Shown: one piece after another, positions 1-8,303 of the stretch
Numbering within the stretch: the first letter of the stretch is position 1
Layout of the letters: each line of letters starts with the position of its first letter
Source of the DNA: Liolophura sinensis
Lineage: Eukaryota > Mollusca > Polyplacophora > Chitonida > Chitonidae
Direction of reading: 5' to 3'
DNA: 64,000 bases
NCBI RefSeq assembly: GCF_032854445.1
Contig: NC_088302.1
Coordinates: forward strand, 26,377,080 to 26,441,079
The notes under the pieces: model-generated
What the model saw: only the letters and a program-made list of their open reading frames with translations
Told to the model about the DNA's origin: nothing
The model's database searches: none
Made by a program: the position numbers and the translations under genes

Positions 1-489
1 ACAGCGGTTTTCATTAACTTTGAGTTAACATTGAGTGAAAACTTTGACATATGCCAATCACAAGCTTCAAAGAAATACCTAAAAAGTCTGAAATTCCTAA
101 CGCCACTTGCTACAGTATATACTCGTGAATTAACCAAGTACAGGTTTATGATTTACCAAAACAACCTCGTGAATTTACAATGTACAGGTCGCGTCGTCTT
201 GAATTTCAGATATATCAACAGGTGTTAAACGTGTTAAATCTTACAAGACACGATGATGAGATATCGGACCTGAAAAAACCCAAGAAAATTTTCACCTATG
301 CTGCATCGCACCCACATAATAATAAACAACTTGCATGGTAGTTTATAATGAAAAGCTGCCCAAACTCAAGTTTTGGTACCAGTATAAAAATGTTTCACTG
401 AATCTTTGTTCCATTTTCTGATACGAATTTATACCTACCACAATGTAGACCTTCTAGGGATAAAGATTTATCAGGAAGCATTCTAACAA
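1..489. other. Intergenic DNA, nothing recognised
   Basis: AT-rich sequence. The short open frames here have no recognisable domain, and I see no repeat or RNA gene. Confidence 0.5.
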
Positions 490-504
490 TTGTTCCATTT
501 TTTT

Positions 505-650
505 TCATTCACTGTGCAGTGTGAGATACCATCCAAAGGCCTAAGTTATCTGGCCAGACTGATAGACAGGATAAAAACTTACCTGGATACGGCAGGGATA
601 TCACTCTTACTGATTATTCACGTAACAATGAAGAAAGAAGTAAGTGAGTG
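505..650 (+). other. Possible internal exon of an unknown gene
   Basis: A pyrimidine tract ending in CTGTGCAG precedes an open stretch that begins CEIPSKGLSYLARLIDRIKT and ends near MKKE before GTAAGTGAG. The composition looks protein-like. However, the apparent donor falls where a SINE tail (GTGAGTGCTTGGGG) begins, so it may be accidental. No family is recognised and no partner exon was found. This could be a chance open frame. Confidence 0.2.
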
Positions 651-742
651 CTTGGGGTTTAACGTGCTACTTAACCATTTTTCAGTCATATGACGACGAA
701 GGAGTCTTTAGAGTGCATGTAATGTGCCTCCTTGTTATCTAG
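643..742 (-). repeat. SINE family A, 3' fragment
   Basis: Reverse-orientation tail of the same SINE that is complete at 55365-55723. It contains the conserved blocks GGGGTTTAACG and TTTTTCAGTCATATGACGAC and then the CATGTAATGTGCCTCCTTGT block. The tRNA-like head is missing. Confidence 0.75.
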
Positions 743-1034
743 TATGAAGGAAGGAAGGTGAACTGTTTCTGAGATGAAATTTAAGTATTGTAACAGCAGG
801 GCTGCCTTTTACATAGCCGTACATAACGAGGCACCAGGTGCCCAGCCATCTCTCATCTACATGCAGGTTTTAAATAAATAGTAAATATATTTGTAACATT
901 TTATCAATAAATAACAGCTGTGATGTAAAAATCAACACAGAGTTCATTGTGACATTGAGTTATGAAATGTATGTAGGACCTCAAAGGCCTATATACTTAG
1001 CAGTAAAATGTATCATCATAATACTGTTTTGTAC

Positions 1035-1248
1035 CTCACATGGCCTCTCACCAATGCTGTCGCTGTGAGTTCAAGTCCAGCTCATGCTGGCTTCCTCTCC
1101 GGCCGTACGTGGGAAGGTTTCGCAACAACTTGCGGATGGTCGTGGTATTACCCCGGGCTCTGCCTGGTTTCCTCCCACTATAATGCTGGCCGCTGTCGTA
1201 TAAGTGAAATGCGTAAAATACCAATAAAAAATATAATAAATATACCTC
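1035..1248 (+). repeat. SINE family B, 5'-truncated
   Basis: tRNA-derived SINE. The B-box-like GAGTTCAAGTCCAGC is followed by the body block CTCATGCTGGCTTCCTCTCC, the CCCGGGCTCTGCC block and GTCGTATAAGTGAAAT. The end is degenerate (AATACCAATAAAAAATATAA). The A-box half is missing. Confidence 0.8.
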
Positions 1249-1496
1249 ACATGTTATGGAATCTAGACTGGGGGCTGTTTTAGATTATTTTGGGTACACA
1301 TTTTTACCTGAGCCCGCCAGTTAAACATATGTTTGTATAATTTGAGAAGATACCGGTTGTTAATTTAAACACATTGTGTTCATTGCTTTATTTGTGATAC
1401 ATTTGTAGAGTTCAACATCGCAAACAGTATCCTGTTTAGAAAGCTAAATCATGCCTATTGTTTGAATGCTGAAGTGGTAGCAACCAAGGTCGGAGA

Positions 1497-2575
1497 CAGA
1501 CAGCGTGTGTAGAGACAGACAGTTTGTAATCTACATTCATTCAGTGTAGAGAAAGATAGCGTGTAATTTACATCCATTCAATGAAGACAGACGGCATGTA
1601 ATCTGCATTCATTCAGTGTAGAGACAGACGGCGTGTAATCTGCATTCATTCAGTGTAGAATGAATGATTATGGCTTAACACCACATCGGCAATATTTCAG
1701 CCATATCGTGGCGACATTCAGTGTAGAGACAGACGGCGTGAAATCTACAATCATTCAATGAAGACAGACGGCGTGTATTCTGCATTCATTCAGTGTAGAG
1801 ACAGACGGCGTGTAATCTACATTCATTCAGTGTAGAGACAGACGGCGTGTAATCTTCATTCATTCAGTTTACAGACAGACGGCGTGTAATCTACATTCAT
1901 TCAGTGTAGAGACAGACGGCGTGAAATCTACAACCATTCAATGAAGACAGACGGCGTGTAATCTACATTCATTCAGTTTACAGACAGACGGCGTGTAATC
2001 TACATTCATTCAGTTTACAGACAGACGGCGTGTAATCAATATCCATTCAGTGTAGAGAAAGACGGTGTGTAATTTAGATCCCTTCAATGAAGACAGAAGG
2101 CGTGTAATCTACATTCATGCAGTGTAGAGACAGACGGCGTATTATCTACGCCCATTCAGCCTAGAGACAGACGGCGTGTTATCTACACCCATTCAGTGTA
2201 GAGACAGACGGCTTGTGATCTACACCCATTCAGTGTAGAGACAGACGGCTTGTGAGCGACATCCATTCAGTGTAGAGACAGACGACGTGTAATCTACATT
2301 CATGCAGTGTAGAGACAGAGGGCGTATTTTCTACGCCCATTCCGCCTAGAGACAGACGGCGTGTAATCTACACCCATTCAGTGTAGAGACAGACGGCTTG
2401 TGATCTACACCCATTCAGTGTAGAGACAGACGACGTGTGATCTACACCCATTCAATGTAAAGACGGCGTGTAATGTACATCCATCCAGTGTAGAGACAGA
2501 CGGTTTGTAATCTACATTCATGCAGTGAAGAGACATACGGCGTGTGATATACACCCATTCAGTGTCGAGACAGGC
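1497..2575. repeat. Tandem array, 37-bp unit, about 29 copies
   Basis: Units contain TGTAGAGACAGACGGCGTGT followed by an AATCTACATTCATTCAG-type segment. GACGGCG recurs at 1804 and 1841, which fixes the period at 37. Some units lack the GTGTAGA half and read CAATGAAGACAGACGG, showing subfamily variants. One SINE-tail fragment interrupts the array. There is no coding potential. Confidence 0.9.
1660..1716 (-). repeat. SINE family C tail inside the 37-bp array
   Basis: A 56-bp insert carries GGCAATATTTCAGCCATATC. Read on the - strand this is the same 3' domain found in SINE families A and B, ending in an ATTC-rich tail. Both sides read ATTCAGTGTAGA, which is either a target-site duplication or simply the array phase. 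Confidence 0.6.
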
Positions 2576-3084
2576 ATTTTGTTATCAGGAGTCCGGATAT
2601 TTTCCTATGGATATTTCCACTTTGAGTTATGAATACATTATTTTTTATTCTGATGTGATGTAGTTTACTGCAGTTTAACGCTGTATACCATACATAACAT
2701 TTTTGCAAAAAAAAAACAACATAAACTACAAGGCACTTTGGCAAGACCACCGTATATGTAAGCGATGGTAAAAATACAAATTGATGTGCTACCATCTAAT
2801 GCAGTGGCTGTTCGCGTGCAACGTCTGCTCAACACTCTTGATTCCATCTCTTCGGTCTCTACATATTCAAGATTTCCTTGGTGCTCTGTTATATTTCGGC
2901 TGGTATCATCTTGGAACAGGGCTGTAGATACCAAGGAATGCATGGTCCTTTCTTTTTATAATGACGGATAATTGTGGCCAACAAGTTTGGAATTATCAAA
3001 TGTTCCAACTCTCGCACAGCTAGGTTGTTGGTACGGTCCTCTCCAGCAGTTGTTGTTTCGTGGATATTCCATATTCTGGAAAAC

Positions 3085-3235
3085 GTGCTGGTCGTCTTCC
3101 GAATATCACTGGCCATCTTCCGAATATCCGAATATCACTGGCCATCTTCCGAATATCACTTTTCGTCGTAGCACTGGTCGCCTTCCGAATATCACTGGTC
3201 ATCGTATCAATGGTCGTTTTCTCAATACCACTGGA
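3085..3235. repeat. 21-bp tandem repeat in the transposase remnant
   Basis: The unit TTCCGAATATCACTGGCCATC occurs about six times with drift (TTTTCGTCGTAGCACTGGTC, ATCACTGGTCATCG). Twenty-one is a multiple of three, so the - strand frame shows repeated SDIRK-like peptides. The repeat lies between two recognisable transposase pieces. Confidence 0.7.
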
Positions 3236-3365
3236 TATCATCCTCCATCTGAGAGGGTTGAATGCGTCGAAATGCACTCGATACATAAGAAGCATCAAAG
3301 TTGATCATTCCTTCTTCGACATCCCTCGGAGCCAGGGGCCTCGATCTTAGAACTTATTTTGGGGT

Positions 3366-3472
3366 AGCATGAGCTGGACTAGAAAGCACGGCGACCGCAT
3401 TGGTGAGAGGTTATTACACTGCGCTAACCAACTGAGCCACGGAGGACCCCCACGGAGGCCCCCGGGAGGTCT
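3366..3472 (-). repeat. SINE family B head fragment
   Basis: Reverse-orientation tRNA-like head. The A-box GGCTCAGTTGGTTAGCGC and the CTCTCACCAATGCGGTCGCC block end at GCATGAGCTGG. It sits inside the decayed transposase, and the terminal GGAGG/CCCCC segment is duplicated. Confidence 0.7.
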
Positions 3473-4101
3473 TTGTGGAATCAGCCCCAGAAAGGCTAAG
3501 GCAGCGAAAAGTCTGACATCTTCTTCACTTCCGTATCTGTTTACCAATCTAATGTCGTGTGCAATGTATCTTTCTCCATGTACTCTGGGACAGATGTAAA
3601 AAGCTGTATTGGACTATCACGTGGGCGCACAAGATGGAGTGTGTCGCTTTAATAATGGCCTGCTCAAAATTTGTTACCACTGGCGATGGGTCTGGGCTGA
3701 AGCCAAGGTGCTCACATCTGTCAAGAATAGCCTGCGGCATCTGTTCATAGCACTCCCGAGTTTTATGCGAAAATATTGTATACAAACAGGATACAGTATT
3801 GTCACCTAAGGGAGATCTGATGACGTAGACCAGTTTGAACACGTTGGGGAATGTTGCAAAAATTCCTTCCATAACCCATTTCTAACAGCTGGCAAGATGT
3901 AAACAGCGCGTAATATACATTTGGAAATCTTTAAATGCTTGTCAATGTCAAACTTTAGATATTGAACTACAATATTGTATTATATGTTCTATCTATAAAT
4001 TTAGCCAGAATGTGAAATCAGCGTGTTTCATTTCCGATTTGTCTCCGCTTTTTCTAAATTATGTTAATTTTGTCAACACAGGGTGTCTCAAACCAGAAAT
4101 A

Positions 4102-4437
4102 CCGGCCCCGATGGCACAGTTGATAGAGCGTCCGCTGCGGGAGCGGGAGATCCAGGGTCAATCCTGAGTCGGGTCACACCCGAAGACTTTAAACGAAGAA
4201 GTTGTAGCTTCCTCGATTGGCGTTCAACATAAAGGGAAACGCAACGACTGGTTGACCCGTATCAGTATAAGGATTCGGGTGGGACGGCTTACTCAGTGAA
4301 GCAGAACTAGATGAAAGAGAGGCGGAAATCCGTCCCGCAACAAGGAGACACATTACATGCTCTCTGAGGACGCCTTCGTCGTCATATGACTGAAGAATTG
4401 TTAAGTACGACGTTAATCCCCAAGCACTCCCTCACTA
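4102..4437 (+). repeat. SINE family A, near full length
   Basis: The tRNA-like head CCGATGGCACAGTTGATAGA has an A-box, and the GGGTCAATCCTG segment is B-box-like. The body includes CGACTGGTTGACCCGTATCA. The 3' domain reads CATATGACTGAAGAATTG, then GTACGACGTTAATCCCC and CACTCC. The order matches the complete copy at 55365-55723. Confidence 0.88.
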
Positions 4438-5799
4438 AAATCAGAAATTTTGTTAGAAGCTCAGACGAGATGATACTCGATTCAGGTTGTACAGAGCGAG
4501 GAATATTACACTTGCATGAACAAAAAACAACAACAAAAAACATATGTACCTGATCTGTCGATAATCACAGGCTGCTAAAGATAGTGTACTTTACTGTACA
4601 TAACCTGAGGGATATAGATATTAGTGAACGTCATGAGGTACTGAAAAAAATATGGTTATAATTCTCTTAGATATAAAAATGTAAATTTATGGAACCATTT
4701 TCCAAATAGTATGAAAATGGGTTGCCATAACATATCAGGTAAACACAAATTGAAGCCGAACATTTAATGGTACGGCTGCAGATGTAGGCTACACAGTGAG
4801 TATCTACTTTAAAAACATACAATAGCATGTCTATACATAACCTTTGCAAGTACAGTCTACATACTTGTAGAACGCATGAAGTTTATCTACAATGATAATA
4901 TTTCTTAAAATTTCCATTATGGATTCCTCCGCTCTTACTGGTCGTAGCATAATTACAAACCCGTGACGGGGTATAGACAATGATTAAGTGGTCGACGGCT
5001 CCCCTGTGGCTGTTGGCTTGCATGTTCTGTCCCTTTGTTGACAGAGTGTGTTCAAACAATATGGTGTGCATACCTGTAGATCATATATGAGAAGCTTGTC
5101 AACATTTCATCGCACGGCATTTCGCTCACATAATAAGTTTTCCTTTTCTTCTGAGATTATTTCTAGTGCTATAAAAATATAGCTTACCGGTATTAAAGTG
5201 GTTGAAAAGTTAATTGGCCGTATATAGTATACTCTTATACATATTTAAAAACCTTATATACCGGTAATCCATAACAAAGATGATAAACGTTCATGGATAA
5301 GCTTTGACTATGACAACAATTTGGATTTCTGACCGAACATTTACCATGCACTGCTGCCCAATGTACGCTATATAAATGAAATTTATTGACTTTTTTATTT
5401 TTTGGCTTGGTGAATTAATCTAATAAAAAAAATCAGATCAAATAAACAAATGAAAGTTTACCAGCATATAGAAGTTCTTCAGCTGGACTTTCGCATTGTG
5501 ATTTGGCACATGTAGGCCTATAATCTCCTTTCTATTATATCAAATCCTTTGGGTAGGCCTAAACAAAAGACGTTTGTTGCTTCTGAACAGCTTTAGTTTT
5601 GGATATATTTTATGCTTTATGCCTAGGAAAAGCAGGCTTTGTGTGGCTATATTTAAAATGGATCTGTTAATTATCGTCTTAATTGGTAAAGGTCCATACA
5701 CAGGCAGAACAATAGGTAATAAAGAGGATTGGCTGCCCGTGATAAAGGAAAAAAAAATTGTCCCAAAACCGCGTAATTTCCGTTATAATACACAACAGT
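4438..5799. other. Intergenic DNA, nothing recognised
   Basis: AT-rich sequence with short open frames only and no recognisable domains. There are a few TACATG-type palindromes. Confidence 0.5.
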
Positions 5800-5994
5800 A
5801 AATTTAACTTAGAAAAAAAAATAATAAAACACCTTCTTAATTTTCTACATTCTGTTATATTCCAACTGCAGTTTCAAACTTCATGTTATTTTCAAGGAAT
5901 GTCCACAGAGGTCTTTATATAGGATATGTGTTACCAGCAACTAAGCAAAATGTTACGTACATGTCAAAACAGGCGGTGGTTTAGTTACATGGCA
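5800..5994 (+). repeat. Penelope terminal repeat, left arm
   Basis: Pairs in inverted orientation with 7759-7963. It begins AATTTAACTTAGAAAAAAA and ends GTTTAGTTACATGGCA. The arms differ by several substitutions and a 10-12-bp indel (after TTATTTTCAAG), so the copy is not recent. Confidence 0.8.
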
Positions 5995-6348
5995 TAATAC
6001 ATGGATAAATTGTTGCTGGGAACAAGGTCGTACATGTATAAAGTTGTTAAGTAGCGAACAACAGAAAAATCAGTACCTAAGAGTGTCTATCCCCAGGGCG
6101 ACTAGTGACGATGCGTCTTTGTTAGCACCGAACGGACGGCCCTGCGGATAATCTGTGACATAACATTTGTACATATACAATGAGTAATATATATTCAGTG
6201 AGTAATAAAAAATACACTGGTCTGACAAAATTAATCAACATAAATTATACAAAACATGAGGTATATCATGATATTATGAGATACGATATTAGGGCCGATG
6301 ACTACCATTGAGACATGGGTTGTATTTATTTATGAAGAAAGTTTCTTT

Positions 6349-6748
6349 TTACATCTTAGGTTGCCTGACTTTATAAAATGGAAAGACTTTAAACGAGAGA
6401 GTCAGAGACAATGCGCATGAGCGTATGTGCTTACTGACTGGAAGATGACAATATTCTTCGTTGTTGATATCTTGTCGATGCAGCGTCAATCTGGAGCGGA
6501 GGTCTGAGGTCTGGCCACTATATTGTTTGCCACATCCCATGCAAACAAGTGCATATACAACATTTTTTTATAGTGCAGCACATGTAAAATTTTACATTAA
6601 ACAAAGAATTTTCTCTCTCAAACTGAAAGCTTGATCCTTCTAACATGTGTATGCATGCTCCACATCTATTGCATTTATTGCATTTAGAAACCGATGGAGT
6701 CACAGATTTTTCTGAAAAGTGAGCGCGAGTTAACATTTTTTGAGGCAT
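6349..6748 (-). pseudogene. Penelope GIY-YIG endonuclease segment, frameshifted
   Basis: The - strand reads a zinc-ribbon-like CNKCNRCGACIHMLEGSSF, then KNVVYALVCMGCGKQYSGQT and LRSRLTLHRQDI, matching the linker plus nuclease layout of Penelope-like elements. The linker and nuclease are in different frames. The shift lies in an A-run (ACTATAAAAAAATGTTG), where one A too many separates CCTIK from NVVYA. The usual YIG/YVG triplet is YSG here. Confidence 0.7.
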
Positions 6749-6888
6749 GGAGCCTGTCGTTTGCTATTAATGACCTTAGATTTGGCTAGAATATCTTTCA
6801 TCCTGTTACTGTTTTTTTAGAATTGATAAGGTATTCACAATGATTGGGAAGATGTTAATATTAGCATTATGTATTGAAACAAATGGAA

Positions 6889-7239
6889 TTATCTTCTCGT
6901 CAGGTTTTTTTTTTGTGAGGGTTGTCTCCGTTCAGTCAATGAATGACTCTGAAGGGTCCTGATTCCTTCGTCAATTAATCCTTCCGGATAACCCCTGTTG
7001 CGTAGAAATGATTTAAGTTCTATTAATCTCTCATCTTGTTTCGATTTTACGGTTACTATTGTACAGATTCTTCTGGCAAGAGAATATGGGATATTTTCCT
7101 GAGCATTCGGGTGATTCGAATTAAAATGAAGAAAGAGTTTAGTGTCCGTGGGTTTTCGATAAATATCAGTTGATATAGAAGTCCCCTCTTTCAAGACAAG
7201 TATGTCTAAAAAGGGTATTGATTTAGAGTTTACTTCCAT
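6889..7239 (-). pseudogene. Penelope reverse transcriptase, C-terminal segment
   Basis: Frame with IPFLDILVLKEGTSISTDIY, RKPTDTKLFLHFNSNHPNAQ, NIPYSLARRICTI and RLIELKSFLRNRGYPEGLID. The FLD...YRKPTDT...HP...SL..R.RRIC...F..RGYP spacing is characteristic of the Penelope RT palm/thumb. It is separated from the upstream RT piece (7441-7674) by a disrupted region at 7240-7440. Confidence 0.75.
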
Positions 7240-7440
7240 TGTGAAGGATATTTGGGGATGAAGGTTATTGAAGCTATCAAAGAGAAGATCAATCGGCCCA
7301 GCTTCCTTTGGCTAGAAAGTAAAACAATCATCCGGGTATCTTTTCCACTGGCTTTTAAATTCTGTTGCAAAATCATGCCTAAACATGGTTTCTATTTTTT
7401 TGTAAAGAGATGTTTCTAAATAGCTCATTACTAATGTTGC

Positions 7441-7674
7441 TTAAACGGGTGCCATCTTTGTTCCCATCGCTGCCCCAAGAATTTGTACATAATGACAATC
7501 GTTAAAACAGAAGGAGTTTTTGCTTAAGATAAATTTTATACAATCTGTTAGTAATTCGTTTCTGAAGCGTTTGTCCAGTGATTCTGGATGTTGATTTAAC
7601 CAATACTGTATTGCTTCTATTCCTAGCTCGAGCGGAATGTTGCTATATACACCGTTCACATCAAAAGTTGTCAT
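7441..7674 (-). pseudogene. Penelope reverse transcriptase, central palm segment
   Basis: Contains TFDVNGVYSNIPLELGIEAI and, later, YVQILGAAMGTKMAPV. These correspond to the first catalytic Asp motif and the GxxMGTxxAP motif of Penelope-like RTs. The expected FxDD catalytic pair lies in the disrupted stretch 7240-7440 and is not readable in one frame. The N-terminal RT region is missing before 7674. Confidence 0.75.
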
Positions 7675-7758
7675 TTCGACATCATGGTCTTCATCCTGCG
7701 GTAACTAATTTAGGAAGTCGATATCATCTCTGACGTTACTTTTTACATGAGCAATAAA

Positions 7759-7963
7759 TGCCATGTAACTAAATCACTGCCTGTTTTGACATGGACGTGA
7801 CATGTGCCTTAGTTACTGGTAACACATGTCCTATATAAAGACCTCTGTGGACATCCGTATTCATATTTCTTGAAAATAACATGAAGTTTGAAACTGCAGT
7901 TGGACTATAACAGAATGTAGAAAGTTAAGAAGGCGTTTTATTATTTTTTTCCTATGTAAATTC
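7759..7963 (-). repeat. Penelope terminal repeat, right arm
   Basis: Inverted partner of 5800-5994. Its outer end lies about 145 bp upstream of the ALDH7A1 start codon, so it forms part of that gene's proximal upstream region. Confidence 0.8.
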
Positions 7964-8108
7964 TCCTAACCAGGGGATCTCTCTCTATTTCTTCAAATAT
8001 ATATATTTGACTTTGTCGATGGGCATTATCCCCCCTTGATTCTAAAAATAGCTGGCCACAGTCTTGCTGAAGTGGGTCAACTTCAATGCGCCGTGTTGCA
8101 GTTGGGTC
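7964..8108 (+). promoter_or_regulatory. ALDH7A1 5' region / leader
   Basis: About 145 bp separate the Penelope element from the ATG. The stretch contains an AAATATATATATTTG AT-rich segment and then GGCCACAGTCTTGCTGAAG. The frame is open back to TTG at 8064, but there is no upstream in-frame ATG. I cannot place the transcription start. Either a short leader or a spliced leader is possible. Confidence 0.35.
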
Positions 8109-8303
8109 ATGGCCGGAGTTTTACGAGGGATATCAACTGCTCTGTATAAACTGATCAGCAGACCACCACTTACAGTTTATCGTCTGAGGTCTAGCATGGC
8201 TGGATATCTGATCGACGAACCGAAATACGCCTGGCTGAAGGAGTTGGGTTTATCGTCGCAGAATGCTGGTGTGTTTGACGGAACATGGCATGGCGCGGGA
8301 GAA
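8109..8303 (+). CDS. ALDH7A1: ALDH7A1 exon 1 (65 codons)
   Basis: Starts at ATG 8109 ([16 protein letters not shown]...), an Arg/Ser/Leu-rich, acid-free leader typical of mitochondrial import. A second in-frame ATG at 8196 (Met30, [19 protein letters not shown]) is in the position of the human internal start that gives the cytosolic form. Ends ...HGAGE before GTAAGA, phase 0. The frame stays open to 8420, which is intron read-through. Confidence 0.93.

Larger units (their letters stand above)
2640..3872 (-). pseudogene. Decayed MULE/FLYWCH-type transposase copy
   Basis: On the - strand, separated open pieces read in transposase order. First (3872-3549) is a segment with FKLVYVIRSPLGDNTVSCL, then DRCEHLGFSPDPSPVVTNFE and HLSQSTWRKI. 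Next (3547-3350) is LVNRYGSEEDVRLFAALAFL. Further downstream (3116-2700) is IWNIHETTTAGEDRTNN, followed by ALFQDDTSRNI. This order (D/E-rich core, FHLxQxxWRKI, LxxxY...RxFxxLaFL, RTNN...) is what I know from MULE-like transposase-domain proteins common in molluscs. Frameshifts, a SINE piece at 3366-3472 and a 21-bp repeat expansion break it. Family assignment is from memory of motifs. Confidence 0.5.
5800..7963 (-). mobile_element. Penelope-like retroelement with inverted terminal repeats
   Basis: The - strand carries, in order, reverse transcriptase palm pieces, a thumb segment with YRKPTDTKLFLHFNSNHP, a CxxC-rich linker and a GIY-YIG-type nuclease segment. This is the gene order of Penelope-like elements. 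Arms of about 200 bp at 5800-5994 and 7759-7963 are inverted copies of one another. Shared blocks include AACTGCAGTTTCAAACTTCA, CCACAGAGGTCTTTATATAG and TTAGTTACATGGCA. Terminal repeats in either orientation are a known Penelope feature. The N-terminal half of the RT is missing and the frame is broken, so this copy is inactive. Confidence 0.82.

Noticed and set aside
5800-6180. Hammerhead ribozyme expected in Penelope terminal repeats
   Set aside because: I looked for CTGATGA...GAAA on both strands of the arms and the flanking GACTAGTGACGATGCG segment and saw no complete core.
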